A DNA stretch of 64,000 nt from Phytophthora sp. 'mugwort'. Taxonomy: Eukaryota > Oomycota > Peronosporomycetes > Peronosporales > Peronosporaceae. The DNA lies in contig JAUCEF010000007.1 in NCBI GenBank assembly GCA_033558025.1, positions 5,270,001 through 5,334,000 on the forward strand, written 5' to 3'. The position numbers and the translations under genes were made by a program. The notes beneath the pieces were generated by a model. That model saw nothing but the letters and a program-made list of their open reading frames with translations. It had not been told where the DNA came from and did not search any database. The stretch's first letter is position 1. Each line of letters opens with the position of its first letter. Shown in pieces: positions 44,159 to 55,975 of this stretch.

Positions 44159-47011
44159 ATGTTGTCTGCCCACCACGCCCATGATTCTGACGCCACGCCT
44201 CGCGCTGCCGTATTTGCCGGGCGAGGTCTGTCTCTGGACGCCCTTCCTCCATGTGCGCACTGTGATCACACGCCGTCGGATCCTTCAGCGGCGGCAACTC
44301 CGGTGGTGCTGGATCTGGATCCGCTGCGAGCTGCGGCAACGTCGATCTACACCTTCGTTGGTACCTACGACGAGTTGCTGGGATAGCATCAGCAAGCCCT
44401 GCGGGATCTGGTTGCTGCGCGTCGCCACAACGAAGAACTCCACACGTTGGCCAAGCCCAACTGGACGACTGCGCGCTCGTTCGTGGACTTCGTCCAGCAC
44501 CGCTACGACGTTATCCAGGGGCGACTTCGTCAAGTCACGCAGCTTGAAGCCGAAACACGCAAAAAGAAGTTGACCGCCTCCGCGTGGTGGTCCAGGGTTT
44601 CGGCGATCTGCGAGCGCGCTACGTCTTGCTAGAAGAAACCAGCGCGGAGGCGTACACACGCCTGCAAGATTATGCCCTCGGTCTGGAGTGTCGCTTATCC
44701 GACCATAGCAGTGCCACGCCAGCCGATCCGCCCAGGGCTGCCCCTTCCGATGCACAGAAGCTGCGGGATGAAGCGACAGGGCTGAGGCAGCGAATCCGCC
44801 GACCTTGAGCAGCAGTGTCAAACCGCTCGATCCGACCGTGACACGGCTTTCAGAGGTCTCTTTCGCCTTCAGAAGGATCAAGCGGATCTTCAGCGTAGCC
44901 ACGGGCAAAGGAAGCAGCATGTCCATGATCTGGAACGTGAAGCTCAGCGCCCGCGGGAAGAACTGCACCAAGTGCACCAACGGCTCGACGGATCTGTTCC
45001 CGAGGCAGATCTGCATGCTGCACGGATCGAGCTGCACGTTCGAGGTGAGCGGACCCTCGAGCTAGAGGGTTTTCTTGACAAGGCTGAGCGTCGCCGCGAG
45101 GATCTTCATAGGGTCCACGATCCTACCGTAGGCAAGCTAGATGCTACCCGGGAAAAGATAGAGCGCCTGAAGCGCTCGCTGGGGGCAGCTTACCGAGATC
45201 ACGCGCGTGCCGAAGATTCACTGCACCAGACGCAAGATCAACTCCGTAATCTCCGGGTGGAACACAAGACCCTCGAAGCTGCTCGCAACACGATCGTTCA
45301 AGAACTCAAGAGAACCCAGCGTCAGGTGACCCGCGCGAACACCAAGATCTGCGCCGACGCTCAAGTTCGGCGAGATCTGGAATCTGCGGCGGCCCAAGTG
45401 ACTCAGCTCACTAGCGAGCGCGATCAGGCGCGCCTGGATCTCGACAATGCTATGTAGGAGGGGAAGATATATTTCAAGGCCCAGAGAGATCTCCGACATG
45501 CAGCAAGCGTACCAGCTGGTCCGCCAAGATCTCGATCGATTCCGCGGTCAGCATGAGCTTCTGTCGCAAGATCACCAAGACCTGCTCGGCAGGCAAGACT
45601 CGGCCGCCATGAAGCGGGACAGCGCTCTCGATAACTTAGCGTCGATCGCCTCGGCCGCCATGCGGAGTTCGTCGGTTGCACGTAGCGGTCAGTTTAATTC
45701 CGCGTCTCGCAGTGACCAGGCTTCTTCCAGGAGCCCTTGAGTCCGCCCGCCTCTCCTCACCACGAGGATCCGAGCCCGCCAAAGAAGGTGCCTCGTTCCT
45801 CCTACGCTGTGGTGAATGGGCGCAACTGCCTCCGGATCGGCCCCGAAGGTGCCTTCAGTCCAATCAGGATCTTCCTTGAATCTCGTTGTTGACGCCGCGG
45901 TTGAGGTCGGTAATGGGGACTACGAGTTCCCAGGCATAGGATCTGGATCTAGCTCCGATCCCGGTTCCAGCCCCCACTGTAGTTGATCCGACGCCGAGTT
46001 CGTCGACTCGGACGCGCTCTTCGACGACTCCGACGACGACGAGCTACAAATGTCTCTGGCGCGATCCCGATCCGACGCCCATCGACGAAGTTTTTCCGCG
46101 GAGATCTCCGGTGGCGAGGGATCTCAAGCCACGCCCATCGCAGTCGACCAAGATCCGAACTCTGCCGAAGCGGAGGAAGAGGTGGTAGGTGCGACTCAGG
46201 CGGCCGGTACGCCCGATCCGACCACTTCTGCCGTTACACCCGCCACGGATCCCGCTTCCCAGCCGTTCAGTTCTGAGGATAGTTTCTCCTCGGCTTCCAT
46301 CAGCCGCGGGTCGTGATCGTGAAAGAGGTAGCATTTTGGGATCCTTTCCAGATTAGTGTGCTTACCCTCGATACCCTCACGCCCCGGAGCCTGATCGACA
46401 ACTGGGTGTTCCCGGCCGGGTAGATGTTGCCTGAGCGTACCAGTCGTGGGGGGCAACTGGATCCTTCGCGTTACGCTCCGGGCTTGCTCACGAAGGAGAA
46501 CAAAACATCATGGCGCTACTTTCGATCCAGTCGGATCCGCCGAGTGGCAGCGCTCGTCACGAGCTACCGGGCCTACGAGGAGGATCACCGTCAGGCCTAC
46601 TGGGAAGCTACGCCCTCCTTCCCGATCCCCAAGTCCGAGCGCGACGCACACGCGTGGTTCGCGTCCTTCTACCGTGGCCACAAGAATCGGAGCTCGTACG
46701 CTCGCGCGAAGTTCCGGAATCTGCAAGACCAGATCTTCGAGAAAGCTCGCCGGACGGTCTGCTGCGACCTGCTGCTGGATCCGGTGTTCAGGCATTTTGC
46801 TTTGCAGTCCGAAGACACAGCATGGTTTTCCGGACGCGAGGCGGTCGCAGAGGGACGGGATCCGCCCCAAGATTTGATCGCGGCTCTCGCGGACTGTGAC
46901 AGGAGTGCCCTGTGGTGCAATCACTTCCGCACGGATCCGACCTTTAATCCGTCTTACCAGATCTGCCGGCTTTGCATGAAGTTTTCTCCGCCTGCTCCGG
47001 ATCATGAGTAG
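44159..47011 (+). pseudogene. antisense ORF block of family B element (coiled coil, acidic linker, zinc-like C-terminus)
   Basis: Starts 105 bp inside the 3' LTR with MLSAHHAHDSDATPRAAVFA and runs 2.8 kb toward pol. In sequence it has a helical start with one in-frame TAG (44384-44386) and a long predicted coiled coil (about 44820-45460, heptads such as LDATREKIERLKRSLGAAYR and DQLRNLRVEHKTLEAARN). An acidic Ser/Asp linker follows (45900-46310), then a compact C-terminal domain (46324-47011) with SLIDNWVFPAG, SRGGQLDPSRYAPGLLTKEN and SYRAYEEDHRQAYWEATPSF. The domain ends in ALWCNHF...ICRLCMKF, a possible C-x-H/C-x2-C zinc site. Stops and several frameshifts break it. I do not recognise the family. 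Its end lies tail-to-tail with pol, 478 bp apart. Confidence 0.6.
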
Positions 47012-47488
47012 TTTATGTCGTATGCCACTAACTCGGTAGCAGTAGTGATCCGACTTGCATTTAGTAATCCATTCAATATCCATCTTGCTTCGGCTAATTT
47101 GTCTTGCGTATGCCGTATCCTGATCGTTCTCAGATCCTCCGTTCATCGTCGGATCCGACATCTTTCGGATCCAAGATCCTTGTAGCGAGCTTAGTTATTT
47201 CACCGGATCCGCGTCTCCTGGTCACATGTACTCTCCTCTCCAGCTTTAGGTATTCAGCCTCCCTGCATCCTCTTTCTCGAGAGAGTGTCGCCAGACGGGA
47301 ACCCTCCTTCTACTTCTCTCACGGCCTTCCCGCGGAGCTTCTACCAACGTCGTCACGTCCACCACCGATAGTGAACGTGGATCCTCCTCCTTCACACCAG
47401 CAGCCTTCCTACAAGCCTTCAACCTCAGTACCACCTGCAGCAACCAGCTTGATGCCGTGGCTTCCATCATTTAAGCTTCCTCGTGCGA
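47012..47488. other. spacer between convergent antisense ORF and pol
   Basis: No conserved reading seen. GGATCC-rich like the rest of the element. It must hold the 3' ends of both transcripts if the antisense ORF is expressed. Confidence 0.4.
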
Positions 47489-50400
47489 CTAACATCGCCT
47501 GGAAACGACTCTTCTTGGCCTGATCCTGCAGGAACTCACGCAATAGCGCCCACAGTTCAGATCCGCCTCGTCAACCCAGGTGGGCTCGTCGTAGCCTCGC
47601 CAGTATACCTTGAACTCGCGCAGCAATCGTTCATAGCGGGTTCGACGACCTGACCTTATGTCGCTGATCTTCTCGACTTCATACTGCGCTTCTCCTAGCC
47701 CTCGATCCCAGCTGGCTTCAGGTAATAGCGCCTCGTCGAAGTCGAGATGATCTGTCTTATCGATGGCCAAGTGTGTTGTTGGGCGATCGGGGAATGTTCT
47801 CACAGGCTTCAACTTGGATACATGCACCACCGGAAAAAGGTGGTAATATGTCCCGGCTGTCTCCAGTCGAGCAGCGAAAGGTTGCACCATCTCGAACACT
47901 CGGAAGGGACCATGCCACATATGCGCTAGCTTCCGCGCGTATCCTTCCTTGACTCAATCCAGATATAGCCACACTCGAGTGCCGGCCTCGATTCGATGCG
48001 GATCCACGCTGTCATTGTGGCGTTCGACCCGATCCGTAATAGCCTTCTCCAGCTTCTCGTTCACGTCCGCTCTCGCCTGCCAGTAATAGCGCTGGAGCCG
48101 GTACTGCACATCGGCGTGGATCCCGATCTCGGCGTCTCATGCTGACCAGTGGGAGAGTTGCCTCTAGCGTCGTGCGTGGATCCCAACCGTGCGCAAGATA
48201 AAACGGGGTGTCACCTCGAATCCGGTCATGTGCCGTGTTGATAGCGAACGTCAGGCGCTCTGCGTACTCGTCCCAGTCGCGCTGGTTCTCGTCCTCGACA
48301 TACATCTTGATGGATCTTGTCACCGTCTGCACCATGCGTTCCGCAATCCCGTTCGCCTGAGGCCTATAAGCCATGGTGACTCGCTGTCTCTGACCCAGGA
48401 TCCGATTGAACGCCTTGAAGAAGTCAGACATGAAGCCAGGCTCCCCGTCATGCCGGATCACCTCGCTCGTACCGAAGCGTCGGAACACACATTCCTCGTA
48501 GGATTCCGCGATCGTTTGGGCTGTCCGGGACGCACTCGCCTTGGCGATGACGTAACCGGTAAACAGATCTACCAAGATTAGGAGTTCCGTGCGGCCCTTG
48601 TACGACTTGGGTAGCGAGGAGATGTGATCCATCGCTATGACCTGGAAAGGGTAGGTGGCCTGGATATTGCCGGGTGACTAGCCGTATGGTCGGTCGCCCA
48701 TTGCCAGTCTCGCAATCCACGCATTCACTTACGAACCGCTGTACGCTCCTGAAGAGTCCACGCCAATAAAAGTGATCCCGGATCCGCTGATATGTTCGGC
48801 TGATTCCACTGATGACCGCCCTCCAGGCTAACGTGGTAGTGATGCAGTAGATCCTCGTACAGCGTCTCGGACACGACCAGACGAAGCAACCCATCTCTCT
48901 TCCTCCACCTCGCAGACGGCGGGCAGTAGTAGAGTAGGTCCTGTTCATCCATCTTATAGTCAGCAGCCCCACGTTGCTGCATACCCGAGTTTCATCCTTT
49001 TTAAGATCCTTCACATCCCTCCTGAAGGTACTTCTTGAGGTTCATAATCCACTTTGCTTCGTCTTGAGCTTGTCGGATCCGATCCACTCTCAGCTGGCGG
49101 ACCACCTCTTCGTGCAACACACTGGGGCTGGTGGCCTTCCGGCGGGATCTAGTCGCCATGGCCGCAATGCGAAGCGTAGTATCTTCGACAGCTGTGATCA
49201 GGATCTCGGGTAGCCGATTCAGCGTCACCAGATCCTCCCCTGTCTGGTTGTCCGTCGCTTCTGTACCTGCTTCCCGCTGTAACCCCGCACTCGCCAGACT
49301 ATCTGCGCTGGCGTTCCATGCTCGCTTGGCATGAAGCAGGTCGTGATCCGGCCAGGATCTCAGACGGTGTAGAGCCCTTTGCCGCAACAACGTCAACGCG
49401 GGAGCTTTGCAGTCGACCTCGCCCTTCATCTGTCGGGTCACCAAGTTGGAATCCCCACATATCACCAAACGTCCTCGATCCAGTCTTTCTAGCAGATCAA
49501 GCATAACAGCAGTCCACCGTACTCCGCCTCGTTGACCGTCATATCTTCTGCCCATACTGACTCCGCCTTGACCACCGTCCACTCAGGCAACCTCCAAACG
49601 ATAGCGCTGAAGGCGCCTCCGCCGCGTTGACTCGGGCGAATCCATCAAAACTAGCGACCGGGAGTTCCTCGTCGGGCTTACTGTATGGATCGGAGTCTGT
49701 ACTGCTCGGTGGGGCTCTTTCCGCGGTGCAATTGCTACCAGCGCCTGATCCACTATCGATCATGGCGATACACACGCAGCCAACGATCCCAAGATCTCAT
49801 CCTCGTCTTTCGTGCACTTAGTGATCTCTAGCGTCCAGGGCGATAGCAGCGCGGCCCATGTCCGAGCCGGCCTTGGAGCCCTGTGGCGTGGAAAATCCAG
49901 GCCAGCGTCGAGTGCTGCGACAGATTCTTGATTGATTTGCCGACCAGCATTGAATAAGCCAGATCCACCATACGCAGCAGTGCTAGCACTTCCTTCTCCA
50001 CGACGCTGTAGTTCAACTCGTGCGGCTCGTGAACATCATGGCAAGTATGTGCCGTCGTGATCCTGCACCAGAAAGGCGGCACTGCCCACTCGCTGGCATA
50101 GACGATCAGCACAGCAGTTTTTCCGGATCGAAGTGTCGGAGGATCGGGGTCGTCGCGATCTTGTTCTTCAGTGTGGAGAACGCTGATTTAGCTCGGATCC
50201 CGCTCCGGATCCTGATCGAACTGGGGGTCCCACCTTCGAGGATCTCTCGGCCGATCTTCCCTTCGTTGACAGCGACCCCGCTCTCAGCACGCATCGCGGC
50301 GAAATTCACCTCTCGCAGCTCGTACAACACCGACGCGTACACCGCCATATCTTCAACGAAGTGTCCGTAGTAGTTCAGACGACCCAAGAACGACTGCATA

Positions 50401-52365
50401 GATCGTAGAGATCTCGGGAATGGCAGATCCCCCAGCGCACTGAGATCCTTTGAATGAGCCTCCAAGCCTTCGACGGATACACGATGTCCGAGGTAATCTA
50501 CCTTCTCCAGTCCCCAGAAACTCTTCGCAACACAGATCGAGATATTCCACTTGTCACAGGCGGCGACCACGAGCTTCACTTATTCGCACAAATGATCCCA
50601 GGATTCGGCTGTAACAAGGATGTCATCGATGTAGGATCGACGCCCCAGTACGGAAGGTTCCTCTACTTCCCCCGGATCTCCTCCTTTGAAGATGCCCGTT
50701 GATGATCCTCGATCCGCTGCTGGTGGGATCCGCAAGATGCCGTACAGTGCGTTGTCGATCAGCTCTGGGAGATCTGTGGAACGTTCTTCAATCCAAATGG
50801 CATGCGGTTCTACTCAACCAGGCCAAACGGCGTGGTGAATGCCGAGATAGCACGAGCGCGATCCGTCATAGACACAACCCAGAAGCCACTCGCCATATTC
50901 AGCGAGCAATACTACAGTACCTTGTCTAGATCCTCGAGCAGATCATTGATCAGGGGCATCGAGTAAACCATCCGCTTGGTGAGATCGTTGACCAGGCGGT
51001 AATCAATACACAACCTTATGTCCACACCATTCTTCTTGATGATCACCACGATTGGTGATGCCCAAGGAGACGTTGAGTGTCGTATGATCTTGGCTGACAG
51101 CAGTCCCTTGAGCAGATCCGATACCTTCTCGCGGAACGGGTGGGCGATCTTTCGCACTCGTTGTGCGATTAGGGTGGCCTTTCCAACGTCGATGTCACAC
51201 ACCACGCCTACAGCCGCAGGAGACAGCGCGTTGCACTTGCCGATCAGTAAGTGCTGGTAGGACCAGATAATGTCCCGCAGGTGACGGATCTCCTCCTCTG
51301 TGTTCACTTCAGGATCCCCACTTGCAGATCTCATTTTGACCGCCGTCCTCAGGCGCGTATGCCGCACCCTCTTGCACCACCAGGTTTCTCTTTGGCTTCC
51401 GTCAGATATCGAGACCTTCGCGCCGATTGTTCATCCTGCATGCACGTTACCGATACCGGGTGCACGAGACAGGGCGCGGCTACGCTCATGTCTCAAATCA
51501 GGTGTCGCACTGTTCTGTCCCTAACTTGCATTCAGAGAGCGGGTCAGCGCCACCCGGTACGCCGCTTGGCGCTCGTCCTCACTTCCTGTGGATTCAGATG
51601 CCTTCGGTCACGGCAGGATTCTGGTCGCCGGGTCGTACTCCACCCGATCAACTGCGGGCTCCAGATCCGCCGCTGGCGGAGCCGCTGCTACGGCAAATGC
51701 CGCATCCGTTGTGGCTTCCCACGCCAGGGTTTGCCACTCGGCGTAAGCGACGGGGTCCTACAGAGACGAAGCCCAGCTGGTGAGGGATATGATCCCCGGC
51801 CAGCCATAGTCCGATTTGCACCATCCTGTTCAAGATCAGCTTCCTGTCGCCCAGGTTCGCGAGATGCATGTAGCGGATCCTGCCCGGGCCTTTAGCCAGG
51901 GTGAGCACCCAGCGCTCACCGCGGGCTAACCACAGATTTTCATTGTCAGACACACGGTTCGGCAGTGGGAACTCCATGGATTCTGCGATCTCCAGCATCA
52001 GATGGTCGCCCACAAACGCCGGGCGGGCTCTGTCGTTGAGGATCTGGCGGCGCCCCTGCAACATGACTCGCACCTCGTCTGGCAGGCACAAGGATCCGTC
52101 GCCGAGATCCAGCCTGGGCCATGAAGTCCATGCCGAGGATGGCTCGGTAGTCCGGCGGCAGATCGTCTCCCTCCCAGACGTCGTAGAAGTACACCAAGGA
52201 CCTCGCCAAGGTAATCTTGATCCGTGTGCGTCCTTCCGCGACACACAGCTTTTCACCAATTCCGAGGCATTCGTGACTCTGACTTGTGTCGATATGGCAT
52301 CCTACCTTACAAGCAAAGGTGGCGTCGATGATCGATACCTCGGATCCTGTGTCAAGAAGCGCCAC
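47489..52365 (-). pseudogene. pol of family B element: protease, RT, RNase H, archaeal-type RNase H, integrase
   Basis: Protease ALLDTGSEVSIIDATFA (52360-52310) with ILGMDFMAQ. RT has SPWASPIVVIIKKNGVDIRL and CIDYRLVNDLTKR (51070-50970), then VDYLGHRVSVEG and SFLGRLNYYGHF. The first RNase H is degraded: its core Asp motifs are not seen and only VVEKEVLALLRMV and the tail remain. The second RNase H is well conserved: SFDGFAR (49650), NEAEYGG (49535), CGDSNLVTRQMKG (49455) and WNASADSLA (49310), giving the D-E-D-D set. The integrase zinc region has HVSLEGGHQ and CVDCETGNG. The core has MDHISSLPKSY (48632), RHDGEPGFMSDFF (48450) and the Glu in QANGIAERMVQTV (48345). A chromodomain-like EFKVYWRGYDEPTWVDEADL (47615-47555) ends the protein. 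It is broken by stops and frameshifts. Confidence 0.8.
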
Positions 52366-52670
52366 AGCCTTGACGTTGGTGATCTTGCTATTCGCTTTCG
52401 ACTGCTTGAAGTTTTTTTTCTGGGGACATGGTACTTCCAGTATCCGCGCGACTCCCCGGGCCGCAGATCCAAAGTATCGTGACCTCGGATCGTTGGTAGT
52501 CGAAGACTTGCAACCATAGCCGTACGTTTCTTACGAAGTTCATATGTATTACCAAATAGATCAGCTCGCGATCCGCTAACCTGATCCTTCGGCTTCTTCT
52601 CCACGAACACATAGATAAATGAGCTAGAACGCTCGTCTCGTACCGGATCAAAACCGGCGAGCGTCCTAGT

Positions 52671-54955
52671 TTAACATCTTCTCAGCAGCCTCAGGTTGTA
52701 GTCCCGGATGCTTGTTGGGGTCGAACCACTGACGGATGAGGTTCTAGAACTCTTCCATCTGGCACTTGCCGTGATCGTGGAGTTCGCCACAGCCACGACA
52801 CACGATGAACACCGAACTGACGGATGTCCTCTCTTGCCGCACTTCTGACAAATCAGACGCTTCCAGCACCCAAGATCCGAATGGTTTACGCGACCCGCAA
52901 TGCGGGCATCGCATCTGGCCATCTCTACCGAACGCGGGCGGCGATCCTGCTGTTGCGGATTCTCTGGCGCATGGTTCGAGCGTCCAGGATCCGATACGCT
53001 TGGCCGATCCGTTGCTGCAACTTCCTGAGACTGGTCACTCGCCGCCGCAATATACGCTCGGCGCAGTTCGCCTTGGGATCCTAACTCCTCAGAGTCCGAT
53101 CTGAACTCGGATCCGGAATCAGGGATCTTGATAGAGCGTACAGCACGGGCTGGCGCCATTGGCGGCGCAGGACTCGACTTGGATTGGTAATTGCCGGATC
53201 CGGTCGACTTCTTCTGGCGCGACTTCGCGCGCTCGCGCGAGCGCAGCACGTCCTCCAGTAGATCCGCGTCAGCCAAGCGCAACAGTGTGAGCTGATCCAC
53301 AAGATCCTGGCCTCCCAGAGTCTCGATGAAGTATTCCACCTGCTCGCGACGGGCCTTCGCGTCGCCATCCTTGATCTTCAGCCTCGCGCGCATGCCTGCA
53401 ACGTTGAGGCGGTGCAGATACTCCAGCGGCGTCCGCTCTGCGCGTGTGGTAGTATTGCCATGCTACCGAAATTCTAATCCGCAGTACCGCGTCTAGAAGC
53501 TCCTGAGCAAGTCACTCCACTTCGTCCGCGTGGATCGGCACAGCTGCCTGTACCAGGTCCTCGCGGGGCCGGTAAGCAGATACGCGGAGGTAAGGCATTT
53601 TTCTTCGTCTGTAGCTTGATCCCTCGTGAACGCAGACTTGACTTTGCTGATCCATCCTCGTGCACGCTCTTCATCATGATCCTTGCCTGTGAATTCCTTC
53701 AGATCCGAAATAGCCGATATCTTGACGTGTTAAATCGTCGACGATCCCGTCGGAACGACTGCTGCCGCTGTCGTAGCTGTGCGTCCCGTGGATCTCATGT
53801 CGAGATCATCCGGATCAACTCCCAGTGCTCGGGGTGGTGATCTTGCGATCCCACCGATTCCATGTCGATATCCTGCGATCCCGGACCGCGTGGAAACGGA
53901 GTCGGGCCCGAAGCATTGGCCTCTTGACGTTCGCTAAGGAAACGTGCCCTAGCCGCTTGGAAGTACGTCTCCAGACTACTCGTCGGTTCCTGGGCCGGAC
54001 CCGCTGACCGGATCCGGGCTTGCGACAGTCTCGCCGGACGTGAAGCCGGGATCTTATCTGCCAGAGTGCTCGCAGAACGTGACTGCAGCATCGCGACACC
54101 GGCTGGCCTAAGCGACATCCGTCGCGGCTCCGATGAGCTCGGGCTTGGTCTCAGGTGCTGAGGCCGTCGATCGCTCCCCCTCGAGGGGCTTCAGTAAACT
54201 GAAGAGCGACGCGGTCGAGATCCGATCGTGTTGGCGTCCAACTGGAACAGGTCTTCACCGTCGAACACTCCTGCCGTAATGCCGGCTTCTTCCAGCATCC
54301 TCGCCAGATCCATTGCGATGTCCAGCTTGTTTGTGGTTGCCGACGGAGGCGACACAGGTCTGGTGAGGGATCCGAGCTGCTTCCTTTGCAGATCCGCCTC
54401 ACTGGGTCCATGCGCAGGAAGTCGTTCAGCTCCGTACGCACGTACGCCGACTCCAACTTAGATCGTGACCAAGTAGACTTCAATACAGCACGATCTTCGC
54501 TAGCCCAGGTTGGTGCCTTGAGTTTCTTTCGTGCGGCCTTCGTCTTCTTCTTAGACGTGGCACTTGAGGCCGCTGGGGTGGTGGTGGATGAAGGGTCATT
54601 CGCTCTCGCGAACGACCCTTCATGGCAGGTCCTGACTCGCGTCAAGACCTGCGGGGGTCCCCGAAGGGAACTGGGGAGGAAAGCGAGGTTTCTCTTCCTG
54701 ATCCGTTGCCAGACCATCCTCTCTTCCGTCGGCAGAGCTCCTCCCAGGGCTCGTCCAATCCGTGGACCTCTCTTTCAGCGACGCCGTCGGCGATCCAGTC
54801 ACCGTCGGCGCTTCATCTCCCGATCCATTGTGCACAAGCGCATCATCTTGGGACTCACGGTGAAAAAATCCCGCGTCGCCAAGAGATCCGGGTACGCGCA
54901 CCATTGTGGTGGAGCGGATCTGCTGAAACTCAGTAGGACCCCAACTCACACGCAC
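52671..54955 (-). pseudogene. gag of family B element
   Basis: Several frames are needed. 54955-54620 is Ser/Asp-rich. 54717-54151 is a basic, Ser/Thr/Lys-rich part (SKKKTKAARKKLKAPTWASE). 53393-52671 holds helical capsid-like EYFIETLGGQDLVDQLTLLR, a charged linker and a clear CCHC knuckle, CQKCGKRGHPSVRC (about 52860-52815). The upstream half has no recognisable domain and shares no similarity with family A gag. Confidence 0.65.
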
Positions 54956-55297
54956 TGCGCCCAGACACCAACTACGGAGGGGTATTCCGACGGCCGTGTT
55001 ATTGATGAGTGATTCACCTTGTGTACCTGTCGGCAGGCTGGTACTGCTCTCCCGTTAACACGAGATGCCCCCACTTGGTGGGCTTGGACGTCCTTGTGGG
55101 GACTGGGGGGATCGCGCGGGTATTACGGCGCACCAGATCCGGTGTCGGTTTGGTCTTGTGTAGACCTTGTGGATCCGTAATAGAAATACAGGATCCGGAG
55201 TTGTCCCTTCTTGATGGTATCCTTGCTCTTATCGGAGTTGTCCTTGTTCCTTTACGATGCTTGCCGCCTCCAATAGCGGGATCTTGAGGGGGGGAGG

Positions 55298-55786
55298 GGA
55301 GAAACCAAAGGGCGAGCGCGACCTGGCCAAGCTATCCAGGGGCTGCCACGTGTGCAGGAAGATCGCCAAAGTTTAGACTTGGTCTATGCATGGGGCCAAT
55401 AGAAATCCCCTATACTATTCTCAAGTCTGTCTTCCAGTGCAAATTCGGTTCTGATTTATACCTTAGCCTATCTACCTTCGGGTCCCATCCCAAAACCTAT
55501 CCTACGGACTACTTATAACACAGGATCCCATCTCTGACCTATTCCTGACCACCCGTCTCCACTCTACCTCCGTTTAGCTACGGATCTTCAACCCGGTGTG
55601 TACTAAACTGATCGGATCTAGTACTTAGATCCTACCCCACGGGACGGATCCAGGATCCGAACCATATACAGACCAGGCGTGTCGCATGGTCCGGATCCAT
55701 CACCTTGACGCTGTTATGGTTGCCGCTGGCGACGTGAATATTCCGACTGCCGGTCAACTTCCATCTTATCTGGATCTGCAATACCA
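55298..55786 (-). repeat. 5' LTR of family B element
   Basis: Direct copy of 43566-44054. Its first two plus-strand bases read GG where the other copy has TG. The outer 80 bp in element orientation are unusually diverged. Confidence 0.9.
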
Positions 55787-55926
55787 CAAAATCGTAATAT
55801 TATCTCCACAATGTACATGTATCTTAATGTTTTAACTAAACTTTTGTTTATTAAAATACATGTATTAATACATTTTGCATAAAACGTCATCACCAGGCGG
55901 CTACTACTGGTCGTACGGTTGGACAG

Positions 55927-55956
55927 ATATATATATATATATAGAGAGAGAGAGAC
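55927..55956. repeat. compound (AT)n(AG)n microsatellite
   Basis: About eight AT units run directly into about six AG units. Confidence 0.9.
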
Positions 55957-55975
55957 CTGAAGCTGCCGACCACGG

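Larger units (their letters stand above)
43566..55786 (-). mobile_element. 12.2-kb Ty3/Gypsy element, family B, with two RNase H domains and antisense ORFs
   Basis: Bounded by two direct 489-bp LTRs. Minus-strand order is gag (54955-52671), protease (52365), RT (51367-50106), RNase H (50112-49828), archaeal/plant-type RNase H (49775-49250), integrase (48982-48012) and chromodomain-like end (47489). Then a plus-strand ORF block (44159-47011) lies before the 3' LTR. Oomycete Ty3/Gypsy groups with an extra RNase H are known (I recall the names Chronos and Archon, the former with a chromodomain). Assignment to either needs a tree. The whole element is unusually rich in GATC. No target duplication is visible (GGGGT versus CAAAA). 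Confidence 0.85.
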
